This document shows positions 30,201 to 42,829 of a stretch of 64,000 nt of DNA, one piece after another. Source of the stretch: Scortum barcoo (Eukaryota; Chordata; Actinopteri; Centrarchiformes; Terapontidae); NCBI GenBank assembly GCA_023238725.1, contig CM041553.1, positions 9,757,001 through 9,821,000 on the forward strand. The letters run 5' to 3'. Within the stretch, counting starts at the first letter, position 1, and every line of letters starts with the position of its first letter. Under the pieces are notes generated by a model that was given only the letters and a program-made list of their open reading frames with translations, was not told the DNA's origin and searched no databases. A program made the position numbers and the translations under genes.

Positions 30201-30885
30201 AAATGAGAACAAGAATCATCTCACCAATAATAACAGAAACTGATACAGGCACATGAAAAAGTATTTTTAAACTGAAAATGTGTCTCTCCACAAGGTAAAA
30301 TTCTGACCTCATGTTTAAATGTGACTAGTAAGAGTGTCCTCTTTTCACTGTTTGTCTCAAGGCATTTTATAACAATGCTTTATTAAATGTAATTCTCAAA
30401 ACTCTTGGGTGAAATTGATGTTTCTCCATGTTTGTTGCAGAGCACATGTAGTTCAGTTTAAATTTCCTTCAACCACAATTTCCTTAAATTATTTACTGAT
30501 CAAAAAGCAGATGCTTGTCAGTTGTTTCAGCCCTCACTTTTTAATCTAACTCATCATATTAATCTTTTACAAGTCAACAGAAGTGTCACGTCAAAGCGGT
30601 TGAATGTGCTGTAGACCCAAATTGGCGATGCTTGTCTGATAGTAATAATGTTATTGCAGACACCAAAGGTCAGAACAAATGTGTGTGCTTGAATATCCTG
30701 AGATTACAATTTCAAAGTCCTCCCCATGAGAAGTCGAACAATGGAGAGGGTGGGAAGTTAAAAAAGCGGGGTCTCTTTCAAATAAACAAGCATGGGTTGA
30801 TCCTGAATAGGGCTGCTACCGAGCAGCCGGATTGGTTCAGAACGGATTGGTTCTCAGAACATCGAGAGCGGCGACTGTGCGGGCC
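27300..30885. other. Gene-free interval
   Basis: About 3.6 kb with no exon I can support. It contains a short GT run at 28368-28387 and a unique-looking block at 29000-29330. Open frames here are short, on both strands, and lack splice context. Confidence 0.5.
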
Positions 30886-30886
30886 C

Positions 30887-30972
30887 TCCTCCTCCTCCTC
30901 CTTCTCCTCCTCTTTCTCTTCCTCATCGGCTCCCAAATGAACTGATGCCCTCCTCCTCCTCCTCCTCTCTCT
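30887..30972. repeat. Polypyrimidine tract
   Basis: Runs of TCC/CTC units interrupted only by a short mixed segment near 30925-30950. It can form triplex-type structure; no gene overlaps it. Confidence 0.8.
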
Positions 30973-30999
30973 CTTCACTGGTAGTAAACACAAACAACC

Positions 31000-33240
31000 T
31001 GTAAACACAAACAATAGAGCCTCACAACTATAAATTAGCACTTTGCTCCATTTCTTTATCCCACCTTTTTATCTCTTCTGTACTCCGCTTTCTCTCCCGC
31101 TGAACAGAGTGTGGACAGGAAAGTAGATGGGGGGGGGGTAAGAGCTCCCCTTTTTTGTGCCATTGCTTAATGAGCCTGAAAATACAATTGCACTGTTCTG
31201 ACTGTGAAGGTAGCCTGCAGGCTAGTGTAAATTAGCGGCGCGAGGAAGGCCCAGAGGGCTGAGTCTTGCTGAGCGGCCAGAATAGAGAGATGTGGTGAGA
31301 GGAGAAAATCCTGTTAGGGCAGTGCATGCGGAGGAATCACGGTGCGTTTTCGGCCCGACTGGAGCCGACAGGGCCACTTGTTGCAGTGGCGAAGCCCAGA
31401 TCCCTGACAATCTCACTGCCGATGTGTTAGATTTATTGAGGCCGCACCACAGCCGTGCGTATTGGCATCCATTATGGGAGGTTTCAGCTGTTTGTCACAT
31501 TTCAAACCCATAATTCCAGTTTGTTCCACACAATGGCTCTTTTGAGGCACTACTGCAATCATCATTCAATTTAATTTTCTATTCTTCTATAGTTTCCAAG
31601 GCGAGAGTTGAGAGGCAAGAGTCTCCCACATTGCATATGTCCTCTCATGAGCTCAGGGTGCTCTTTTGACCGCTCCGCTAGGCATCTGCTGCCCATGGCC
31701 TGCCTATATCTGCATTCTAATGCACATATCCTGCTGGGATGTTAACTTTAGGCCCTCAGTAATTGATGGCTTCCACACTTCAGCTGAGTCCCCCCTTCTT
31801 CCCTCTCCCTGCCGATTGTTGGTATATCTCTGTGGTTTGGGGGTCTTTCAGTCAACCATTGTTCTTTTATGGAGGAATTATAATAGACTAAAGGAGAGGG
31901 AGAAAAGAGAAAGAGAAGAGGGGGGGAGAGTAGGGGAGGGGATAAAAAGAGAGTCGCTGCTGATATTTAGTGAACTCCGAAGGGGGAGTTTTCATTCTCA
32001 TTCTGCAAGTTTGGCACATGCCTTCTGTTACTAAGTGGCAGTGCATTGAAAGAGCGCCTTGCATTTCCCATTCTGCGGCTCTGCTAGGTGCCTAGACTTA
32101 CAACCCTGGCAGCTGTTGGGCCTTCTATGCAGCTATAGACTCCTCTCCACAGGTGAGCTCCCCTACCAAACTCCCAGTCTCCACTTCACTCAATAGGGCC
32201 TTTTTCAAGTCTTTTATCAGTGGAGAGAGGCTGACTTTATGTGAGCCACTCACAGAACTGCAATTCATGGCTCTCAAGATTGCAATTAATGTTATTCATT
32301 GTGTTACACACACAGTTCAATTCAGCACGGGGATGATTTATATCTTGTTTTAGCCTCATCCTCTCGAGCTCAATTGCAAAGACGCGAGACACGAGACGCT
32401 CGCGTATCTTTTGGAAGTTTGTATAGGCAGCAATTACAATACCCAATAAACAAACACAAGCATCACAGAAACAAACAGTGTTTCTGTGGCAAAGAGATTG
32501 GGCCTTTTATCTCAAGTAATCAGCTAACTAAAACAAAGCAGAATGAAAAAATAGCATGGCTTATTTGAAGAACAACAAAAAAACTATTTTCATATCTAAT
32601 TTCTCCCAAATTTGCCACAGTATAATGCTGCATACTCTATGTGTTTATGTGATTTGCTAGCCAAAGTGGCCAGTGGTTGGGTCTTGTGTTTCTATATGGC
32701 CACAATTGCTTTTAAAGCTATTGGCTGCATTGGTAAACCACGCTAAATTATGTTGTTGTTGTTTTGGTTTGGGCAGGTTTCAGCACCTTTTTTCCACTGA
32801 ATTCAGTGGCAGAATATTCTGTTGTTTATTTTCTTCTCCTCTTCTTTTTTTTTTTGTCTCTGTGATGCGAGCTGTTACATATTACTCCTGAGGTGTGGTG
32901 CCTCTTCCCTCAAAGGCCTCCACTGTTTCCCCCAAACTACTGCCAAGCTGGGCTATCTTTTCATTTGGTTACTTAAGTGTAATTGCTCCCCTTTGAAGCC
33001 TCAGAGAGGCAAATCATTTGCTTTGGCCCCGGGGCAGTAATGGTCACCGAGCCAGCGACCCCCTCCCGGTCCGAGAGCGTCGGAGAGACCGCGAGAGGCC
33101 AGCTCCCATACGGAGAAGAAATAATACGGCCGGGGCCGCTCAATTTCACCTCCCTTTTCATCCCATTCTTTGAAAACTTTTTATTAACAACAGCTTTCTC
33201 TCTCATACCGGGGCGCCAGGAGAGGGGAGGAGAGGAGGCC
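31000..33240. other. Gene-free interval with candidate regulatory blocks
   Basis: No exons found. Blocks at 31375-31520 and 32040-32345 have balanced composition without simple repeats and contain AATTA/ATTAA-type homeodomain cores. 33020-33160 is unusually GC- and CpG-rich for this desert. A regulatory role is inference only. Confidence 0.4.
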
Positions 33241-33508
33241 GAGAGGTGGGGGTGAGAGGGGGTGGTGGTGGCATGAGAGGATATCTGCAGCGGGGGAGGA
33301 GGGCGAGGGGTGGCTGTCCCCCCGTATATGTCTGCCGGATTCTCACACGCTCACATGCACACGAACTTGCGCACAGATCCACGCACATACACACATCATC
33401 AATAGTGACAGGTCAAGGAGGCATTGAGAAAACAGCCCCCCCCCCCTTCCATCTCCCCCACGGTTCACACTGCTAAACAGGGACTCATGTTTCATATGCC
33501 ACAGGCTT

Positions 33509-33511
<3 letters not shown>

Positions 33512-33550
<39 letters not shown>

Positions 33551-33558
33551 ACACACAC
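33512..33558. repeat. AC microsatellite
   Basis: About 23 AC units with one AGAC interruption. Confidence 0.95.
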
Positions 33559-33599
33559 CGGATTCCTGCTCCGTGGCAGCTTGTCAGTGTGACTCTGAA

Positions 33600-36500
33600 T
33601 GTGCTTGCTAATATGAATATGTAAGTCTGCATTTATACGGGCACAATGGTGGTGTATATTCTCATGCATCTGCATACCTGTTCACCTCATTGAGCGCATG
33701 AGGACGTATTTAACCAGATGCCAGAATGCCCTCTCTCAACCTGTGACAGGCTGCGGAAATATACAGCAATATAGCACACAAAGACCCCATTTAATGCTGA
33801 AAATTACTCCACCACTTACTGTAATTGTCACAATTCTGAGCACATTGACATTGTAATCTCATAATAAGGTAATGGGGGCTGAAACTGTGTACAGGAGTGC
33901 GATTAGAAGGGTGTAACTCTGAAAAAAGGGGTTAAAATGTCAGCGGATAATGTTCTCATGTCCAAAGAGAAGGATTGAATATTGTCTGTTTGTGTTTTTG
34001 GGGAGGATTGTATTGATGAAATCAACCAGGCAAACTTAAAGGTGATAATGGCTGATACCCTGTTTTCTCCCTTATCTCTTAATTATGCTGTAGCTAAAGG
34101 GATTGCTTTTTAAAACAACAAATTTCACAAAGAGCTTCTTTGAGGAGGGAAATGTCATGCTTCACATATGATACTGTATTTGGATGCCGTGGCATCACAG
34201 AGAGAAAAGGTGAAAGCCACTTTGAGAAGGGAAAAAAAAGATTACTTCTAAATAGCATGAGTTATCTTCAAGACACCGTGGAGCCAAATCGATGTGGACA
34301 GGCGTCCATAAAAAGCCAACCTGGTTATGAATGCTGGGTTTTACTTGTATCATTTTGACTTTGAGGTTTTTAAGAGAGAAGCATTCCCTGCAGTCAAGCC
34401 AGATGGTAACAATTCTTCGACATATTACGAGCTGCTCTCTGCCAAATAGCATACCTTTGGGCTATGTTTTCAGTGGGCTATAAAAGCCAATAATGTAATT
34501 TTGATCTATTTTATCAGATATCACCCCAGCCCTGGCTACGTTTATATAAGACAAAGTTTAAAACAGGACAGGAATTCTCTCTGTTTTGCTTTTCACTCTA
34601 TAAGTGCACGATTTTCAATATCTGACCCGCTGCGTGGTTTTGCTTGTTTGACTTCTGCACTGGACTGAAATGTGTGAGTGAGCCAAAATGGTGAGGTTAG
34701 CCTCCATGTTGTCAGGCATATGGCACTGGGTATAATGTAAAAATACACTTTACTATAGGTGCGTGGTTGTCCACAAAATAAAGAGGGAGGAGGGGGATTC
34801 TGTGTGGATTCTTGACATCTCTTAATGCAACTATGACACAGTAGCAAACTATCCCAGCCCTGTACCGCACTCCCCTGTGGTCTGCCATCAGCTCCATGAC
34901 TCACCGCTGACCTTGCGATAACTCTCCAGCACTCCTCCAGACCCATTTAGGAAATCTTATGGGACTGTCACACGTTTTGGCATTGCACGTGAGACGGTGT
35001 GACACTAAACACACCTGAAATTCAGCGTGAGCTTGCATAAACACACACACACGAGAGACTGAATCCCATCTGCAGGTACTTCTACTCCCTAATGTCTACA
35101 GAATGTAATTGTCCCAGAAAACAACCACAACAAGGTGGGACGATCGAGGACATTAGCTCAGGTTTTCCATTGTGAAGCTTGTTGTTTTCTCCCGCTCTCG
35201 ATCACATGCACAACTGGAGGCCTGCTGTGCGGAATTACTTGCGCTAATGGCGCTACACACTTTTGTTGCAGGAAATCGGACAGCCACGCTGTAACTGCTA
35301 AAACGGTGATTAAAAAACCCAAATTGCATCATGATGTTGGGCAATTTAGCAGAGCGGAGGGAAAAAACGGGCTCCGAATAAAGTGAATGGGATTATTGAC
35401 CAGTTATGGGATGTGTAAACTTGTCTTGTGGAGCTACAACCTCGTCTGTTGGACTTCTACGGAAAAATAAGACTTTAAAATAACTTTTCCAAATCCAAAG
35501 CTGCTAGTAAAGTCTAATTAAAGATCACAATATTAACTCTGTAATTTGCTTGTCTGTGGGGTCATTAAGTGTCCCCCTGGCTTGGTTTAATGGGATACAA
35601 ACTGCAGTTAATGAGACAAACAGTTAGCTGTAGTTATGCCTGGCTGACTGTTGGCCGTGGACGCTGTGAAGACTAAACAAGTGAATTTGAGACTTCTTTG
35701 TACTCTCTAGGTGAGACTCATCGGCTGAATGATGTGTATTAAGTGTGTTTCACATTAGTTTGTTCAGCGATGATTAAGGGTGTAGTGTGAATACCTAAGT
35801 CATGAGGAAGAGGGGACGAGTTGCTTGATAAAAAATGAGAAAGGAGCCAATATTGCTTCAGTTAAGTGCCACTGAAAAGAGGGGGGAAACAGTTTGTGCA
35901 AGCACCAGCTTTTAATCATATCTGACCTTTTTAAAAAACGTGGTCTTAATTTAACATCAGAGGGAGAAAAGTACAGCGTGCGTTATTTTGAGGGTTTTAT
36001 CTCCTTCAGTCATATCCCCTGGTTGCTTGTGGTGCTTGTTAAAAAACATTGTCGATAACAAACACAGTTTTCCTGTGATAAACTGAATACGACAGGGCAG
36101 CCTTATTGAGCAGTCTGCACAAAAACTGTCTTTGTCTCTCATCTCCAGCGGCGAGTCACAAAGCCGAGCTTCCCCGACGACTGAAGTCTGAGTTAACTAA
36201 ACATTTTTTTCTCTTCATCCTCTTTTCTCTCTGTGAATTTGTGGTCGTGTGCAATCCTTTAACGAGCTCCATCTTTGACCTGGGTTGTATGTTTCCAGAG
36301 ATGTCATGTCTTGTAAGTCAAGGAAAGACTTTAATGTCCACATGATTTAACATTAAAGGGAGGGATTCCAAAAACGGAGCTCAGTGCCAGAGAGGTAATA
36401 ATATCCCCGTAAATGAGAAATCCTGAATGCTAAATACGTCCCACAGATCATGGGAAAAGACTGGTAGCAACTGAGATACACACTGAGCACTGAGATAGAG

Positions 36501-38540
36501 CACAGAGGACTTCTGCATTTTATCGCAAATGAAACTGAGAATAACTGCATCAGCATCAGCCCCAAATGTCTCAGCTTTCTCTTTCTTGCTTTCTTTCTTT
36601 AAAATGATTTAAAAGATGAATTTTTATATGTGCCTCCAAGCACTGAAGAGGCAGACAACTCATCCCAAAATTAAAGCCACTATGTGCTGCTTCCGTTTTG
36701 TTTACGCTAATCACAAATCAAGATTTATCTTTTTCTGTCCATGCAGCTCAGCTCTCTCTCACTCTCTCTTTTTTTTTTTACTGTAAATTTGTTCTGCGTG
36801 TTTCCTGTTAAAACACACGACTCATGTCTTTATTCTTAACTTCAGATCATAAGGATGAAAAGAAAGAGAAGAGAAGGGGGAAAAAAAAATCAGAGAAGGA
36901 CTTTGGCTCGTGACCGTAAGTGACATGCTTGCCACGGCATTGTTTGAGGTTTTTGCAGACCTGTAATCAAATTTGGGAAGGTTTGGAAACCTATCGTCAT
37001 GCTGCGCTCTCCAAGACAGAATGATGTCCAGTAAAAAAGGAAAAAGGAAAAGAGGAGAAACGCTCACACACACACACATTCACCACGCTGAGCCGAACTA
37101 TGACTTTTTCAAGAAGAAATATGCCCCACAAAAAGCAATTTCCATGCACCATGAAAAACGTTCCTATTACAAATACAGTTGTTATGTCCTTAAATCTGTT
37201 TGTTTTGTCATATTGCTCCAGGGTTGTTTCTTTTTCAGGAAACCCTGCTTCAATTAAGTGTGATGGAACACATGTGTCCCTTATCAGGGGCCAACATCTT
37301 CTACTGTTGGCCTTTGAAACGACACCGGCTCCACGGGATAATTGGGCTTTAAAGGGGGATTCTCCCGGGGTGCCGCTCGTCGTGCCTGTCGGCGTGCATC
37401 AGCTGACACCCACCGTGTCTATAGACTTGTTATAAGTGATCATAAGTGGTTATGCATGTAGTCATAGCCGCGAGGATGATAGCGATCCCAGGAACCAACC
37501 CTGTTTGATTTGAGGCCCCTGACGTGCACGCACACACACGGACGGACAGATCAGGCAGCTCTCAGGCGTGCGACTGAGTCTGATCAAATTATGCAGCTCA
37601 TCTTTGAAGTTTTTACACTTCCTTGTGATACTGATGTTTGCATTTTCATCTAAATAAACAGCGCACAGGTACATGTGAGGGGGAGCATCTGTCTTTATTT
37701 GTAGGCCTTCGTTAAGATCACGGCCGTTGGAGAACGAGAGCTCAACGATCACTTTTATATTCTCTCCATCACACACAAACACACACACACGTCAGCTTAT
37801 GATTCAGCTGGTGCTCTTCCTGCCCTTCACAAAGAATCTGGTGATCTCCAAACCTTCGTCGACATCCCCCAATGGACTAGTGTTTACTGTTATGCTCCGT
37901 TTGCGTCACGTCACAAAAACAACAATTTGCAGCCTCTACGTGAACAAAAGACTTCACAATAAAAGCTTGTGACAGCAAGCGATTTTGTTGTTGTTGTTTT
38001 CTTTGACTCAGAGGGGAAAAAGATGAAGTTTATCCTCTTCGCTGCAGAAGATAGGTTTGCTCTCGGAGGCCATTGTGACAAAGACAGAGCGAGCAGAATG
38101 GAAAATTGATTCCCTGCAATCATCTCCTGTCGTCTTTTGTCTACACTCAGCACCACTTTGGCTTACACTCCAATCATCCCCGCGCTGGCTGCTCCTTTGA
38201 ACACATGAACTCCTTTTAACCCTTTTTGATTTTGTTTATTTTCTTTGTATGTCGTGTTTATCTTTTTGCATACGCTTCCCAGTGACTTAAAAGCACAAAA
38301 TAAGGAGCTCAATCACTGCGCTGCACCGAATAACCTGCCTGTCAGTTGCACTCAAACACACATGCTTCAGCTTTTTTTTTTCCAAAGTAATTTCAGTTAA
38401 CTATGGAGATCTCCTAAAGAAGCTCTCATAATAGCGCTGGACTTAGATTAAGGTTTTACACCGGCAGAGTGAGGAGCTGCCGGGGGCTCAGAATAACTGC
38501 GTGAGCCGTCAACAGGAAGAGCGTGCTTCAAGACTACAGG
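33600..38540. other. Gene-free interval
   Basis: About 5 kb of mostly unique sequence. I find no splice-bounded exon, tRNA or named repeat; open frames are under 120 codons with no family resemblance. Confidence 0.5.
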
Positions 38541-38720
38541 CCGGGAGCTTTAATTGGCTGTCTGCAGGAATTTCTGCTGTGGCAAACTAATTGACCCACA
38601 ACTCCCTGGTGCTTTATCAACGCAGGGAAATGCCACTGGGCCGTTAACCAGCCAGCCTTGTAAACCAATCTATAACCAATGGCCAATTTGAAACACGTGT
38701 TATTGGCTATTTTATGACAG
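38540..38720. promoter_or_regulatory. Candidate enhancer-like block
   Basis: Two TAATTG homeodomain cores (38551-38556, 38588-38593), three CCAAT-type motifs between 38664 and 38688, and a CACGTG E-box (38694-38699) fall within 150 bp of otherwise repeat-free sequence. Regulatory function is inferred from motif density only. Confidence 0.3.
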
Positions 38721-38919
38721 GTCCCCTATCCTACTTGACTGAGATGTTTCGGGGTGCAAAAAGGAACTTTTCAGGTTGAGACAGCGACCGTTCCTGACTG
38801 ACTGTCTGACAAATATAGAAATGGTGGTGAGGGTAAAGCCAGAGTTTTTTCAGTGAGTCTTCAGTGTATTTTAACTGAGACTAGTGTTGGAGAAAAGATA
38901 CCTCAAAGTATTAAGTTAC

Positions 38920-39232
38920 TTTGTTTTTTTTTTTTTGTTTTTAAAGGGCTTGTACACCAAAATGTATATATACATTTTTATATACATGTTTTAGCCACAA
39001 ACCTGTGGTGGCGCAGAATCTGGCTGTGCAGATACTTTTGGTTTCATTTCCAAGGTTTTGAGATGTCTATCTGCCATACAGCGGTGAATGGCAGTCTGCT
39101 TGTGGCTCAATGCTCAACAGCCACTTCTCTCTTTTTTTTTTTTTTTTTGTAGCGCACAGCTCTAATAATAATTTAATAATGATGAGGTCTATGTAGGTAA
39201 ATCTGAAAAAATGTTTTTTTTTTTTTTTTTTT
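38920..39232. repeat. T-rich stretch with three poly(T) runs
   Basis: Poly(T) runs near 38923-38936, 39132-39149 and 39215-39231, separated by AT-rich sequence. They may be remnants of reverse-oriented retroposon tails, but no body is recognisable. Confidence 0.5.
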
Positions 39233-39654
39233 GAACCAGCCCATGAAATTTAAACATTTTTCCCCTTAGTTTGTTTAGCCTTTACAGTAATTATAGTATA
39301 TGGTGGCAATACAGTTTCTGTGGCTGGGCAAGGTTGTCAATCATTGTTTTAAAGTCTTTTTTAAAGACACATTTTTAAACACAGTGACAGAGTTATACCA
39401 AAGGATCAGACTTGACATTTAATATTTTTAATATTCATAACAAATTCCTTGAAAAGAGCAATATCAACAATGTGTTAGTCATTCCTTTAATAATTTCTGA
39501 CTTTTCTACCCTGTCAGTAACACTCAGCCCAAGTCCCTTAGTTACTATTAATAAATGAGTCACAAAAATATAGTTTAATAAAAACTCATTAATTCACAAA
39601 AACAGGAAGCTGCAGTTTGTATCAAAGGTTACTCAAACAGGAGTAAATAGTGTC

Positions 39655-39975
39655 TGCGGATTAATAAATATTCAGTGCTTTAGTGAGTGTTTCCAGCAGC
39701 AGCAGGACAAATGTGGGATTGAGTAAAAACAAATCAAACCCAAAACAAGTAATATAATAAACTATAGTGCCCAAGTTCATCATAATGAGGGAACATTACC
39801 CAGTGCAACAGTGTGGCTCATTAATGTGAATGTGTTTTTAGTAATTCTAAACAAAAACAAAGGCACAGAGGATTAAGACATCAGACTTTGTCTACAGGTG
39901 GCACTTGTTAGTAAGTGAAATCAGTTCATACTTTGTTTAGCTGTTTTCATGGAATCTGCTGACAAGACAGCTATT
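39655..39975 (+). repeat. Dispersed repeat family R, copy 1
   Basis: Shares an ordered set of phrases with 46006-46290 and 63892-64000: TTTAGTGAGTGTTTCCAGCA, then ATAATGAGGGAACAT, CAGTGCAACAGTGTGGCT, TGTGTTTTTAGTAATTCT and a final TTTCATGGAATCTGCTGAC. This is the most diverged of the three. No ORF and no terminal repeats visible. Confidence 0.6.
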
Positions 39976-39979
39976 ACCA

Positions 39980-41079
39980 TTTATCTTTTAAGAGTATGTT
40001 ACTGCAAAAAATTGGAAGGCTTTGAACTCTTTTCTTCTTTTAATGAAAAAAAAAGAAAAAACAGAGTTTAATGACATTTTACTTGATGTGGACTAGATTT
40101 GCCAAACTAAGACGTTAATTTAACAGAAACTGTAAATAGCCGGTGCCTGACCCACTGATCCATGTTACCTGGTAGCGACACATTTGCACAGCACATGCTG
40201 TTAACATGATGTGATGAAAACTCACAACTGAAAGGTCCAGTGCGCTCTCACAGACCTGGTATTCACTGTTAGACTTTCCCAATTGCCTACAAAAATTATG
40301 CCATAAAATCTCTGAGTGAGTGTGACAGGACCCAATCACAACCAGCTGCCAATTAACTTAATGACTGAATCTATCACATTCAATTAGAGAGAGTCCATGA
40401 GCTGTCAATCCAGCCCTCGGCCCACTCGTTAAACAAAAACACAGACGGAGAGTGATCACTTCAGGAGGCATGTCTCTGTCTTTGTGATCCTTATCTGACG
40501 GGCCCTGCATCGTATTTGAAGCAGTCGGCCCTGACAGGTCCCATGGATAAACTGCCATATGAAAGGGGTCACCTCAACCTCTGGAATCCATCGTCAGCTT
40601 TCTGTCTTGCACAACTGACAAATGGTCTCAAACTGCATCCAGGAAGCTTTACAGAGGTATTGCCTGGTGTGTGTGTGTGTGTGTGTGTGTGTGGAGAGAA
40701 GGAGAAGAAAGTGGAAAGAAAGAGAGAGAAAAAAAAAATTAGATAGAAGAAGGAGATCTAAGTGAGATAAATGAACCAAAACAAAACAAAGAATGAGCTC
40801 CACTTTCCCTCAATTGCCTTCTTGCTTGGGCAAAGGGCCTACTGTAATCCCCCAGAGGAGCGACTATCTGGCAGGAGTTTGCTCCATGGTCAGTGTCTTT
40901 AACCCCAGATGATAACACTTAGCCCGGCTATAAAGCATAGGCCCCTTTAACTGATCCATTAGCGTCCGATCCCCGAGAGTGGACCCGCTGGTGTCTACTG
41001 AAACTTACCAGGAAGCCTTGAAGGAAAACAGCGTAGCAGACATGCACCGAGATCAAAGACATCCCCCTCCTCCCCACCG

Positions 41080-41080
<1 letters not shown>
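39980..41080. other. Gene-free interval
   Basis: Contains a GT microsatellite at 40668-40692 followed by purine-rich sequence. No exon found. Confidence 0.5.

Positions 41081-41081
<1 letters not shown>

Positions 41082-41111
<30 letters not shown>
41082..41111. repeat. CT microsatellite
   Basis: About 15 CT units. GA arms about 180-240 bases downstream could pair with it. Confidence 0.95.
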
Positions 41112-41112
<1 letters not shown>

Positions 41113-41289
41113 TCCATCCACATCCTCCAAGAGTACGCCTATGCTTTAAATTTACAAATGCATCTTTTTCTCTCTGTTTGTGCTCTCCATCCACGCTAAG
41201 CCAACATTTTTCCTTACAAGAAAATGGAGCTGTTCAAAACTTGTCTCCAGAGTGGATTTGTGTCATTCAGAGAGAGTTGACAGTAGTTA

Positions 41290-41351
41290 GAGAGAGAGAG
41301 AGAGAGAGAGACAGAAAGAGACAGCTAGAGAGAGAGAGAGAGAGAGAGAGA
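41290..41351. repeat. GA microsatellite (two blocks)
   Basis: Two AG runs (41290-41310 and 41327-41351) separated by a short AGACAG-rich spacer. Confidence 0.95.
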
Positions 41352-41559
41352 ATGACATTAAATGTTTCAGGTATTTTCCCACATTTAACTGACACTTTAA
41401 AAAAGATGGTTCAGATGATGCTAGATGAAGTTATTACTATTCTTTCTAATGGGGACATGTACGTCTGCACGTCATGGCAGTCCACTGAGGACTTGCTGAG
41501 TTTTTCCAGTCTGGACTGAAGTGATGGTAAGACATTTCTGTCCATAGAGCCATGGCACC

Positions 41560-42110
41560 GTGTACGGCTGAGAACATGACTTGTTATTTGTTTAAACGGT
41601 TAATACAACCTGGTTTTACAATGACAAGGACCTCCAAGTGTGGATTATTATTCCTGTCAGTCACAACAGAGGCAGAACTAGTGTTACCTTGTTACACATA
41701 GTGTTACATAGTGAGCGCTGTTCATTTCTCATTTCTTACGAAGTCCACACTGACGCTGACAAAGAGCATTGTCCTGTTGGGGGGTGTCAGGTGAGTAAAT
41801 GCTTTTGTGTCTCATATTGGAAGACAATGACAATGACCTGCTATTTCAACAGTCGACCAAAAATCACACGTTTACATTTAATTGACAAAGCCCTTGTAAA
41901 GAAAGAAGTAGTGATTGTTGGCGTCTCCAAGAGTGAAACTGGGGAGGTTGGATGGGAAAACAAAACACTGGACTATGGCAGCAGATACTGCTGTATGTTT
42001 CTGACAGACAGTCAGCGGTAGTTTCTTATAAACATGCTTTTGATCTTTCCATAAACCTAACCAAGTTGTTTTTGTGCTTAAATGTTACCAAACCATAGTG
42101 GTGGCAGATC
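41560..42110. repeat. Possible degenerate interspersed repeat
   Basis: The phrase CATAAACCTAACCAAGTTG near 42050-42068 resembles a common fish repeat. The plus-strand frame at 41638-42021 (127 codons) resembles no protein I know. Boundaries are uncertain. Confidence 0.3.
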
Positions 42111-42516
42111 AGAAAACAGTTTTGGAAGCCCCAGAAAAATGATGTGGTCCTGTCAAAAGGATAGCAATCAGAAAACACATGTGTGAACTTGCAAACAACA
42201 TGTTTTGTTAAGTACTTTTTTTCTGATTCACTGAAAAACAGACAGCTCTTGTTCAGTCATTTGTTCAGTCATTTATAACTTTTGTTGGACTTCATTTAAA
42301 CAGTGCAAGAGATCACAAATAGCAGGAGTCGGCAGAACGGAGGTGTGACCAGCTGAGACAGATTTTCCTCACCAGTAGTGATAATCAAATGTGACATAGT
42401 TTTGCTGGCCAAAAGAAGATGGAGAGATTCTTCTGGTTTTCTATTGTTCTGGCATCTTAGTGTGGGCAGACATATTTCTGGAAATGACTCAGATGCTTTT
42501 CCTATTCTATCTTGCT

Positions 42517-42816
42517 GATACTGCCCCTCCTCTCCTCCCCCTCCTCCTCTCTGTCCAGCCATCTCCCTCTCTTCTGCTCTATCTCTGTGTCTCTCCTTGA
42601 ACTTCCTCCTCAGCAGCCTTTCCTCCCTTTCTCTCTATCAGCATCCTATTTACCTTTTCTTCTCTCTCCTTCTCCTCCTCCTCCCTTTTCTATATCATCA
42701 AAACCTCTTCCTCTCCCTGCCTCTGTCCCCCTGAGCTCTGTCTCCCTCCTCACAAGCCTTTCCTCCCTCCTTTTACTACCAACATCCCCCAGTCGTCGTC
42801 CTCCCCCGCTGTTTTC
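42517..42816. repeat. 300-bp polypyrimidine tract
   Basis: Almost uninterrupted C and T on the plus strand, rich in CCTCC and CTCTCC units. The 103-codon plus-strand frame over it encodes only Ser/Leu/Pro low-complexity sequence and is not a gene. Confidence 0.85.
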
Positions 42817-42829
42817 AATTTAGCGCCAC

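Noticed and set aside
41638..42021. 127-codon plus-strand frame as a possible small gene
   Set aside because: No start context, splice sites or similarity; overlaps sequence that looks like a degenerate interspersed repeat.
42512..42823. 103-codon Ser/Leu/Pro frame
   Set aside because: A polypyrimidine tract lacks stop codons by composition.
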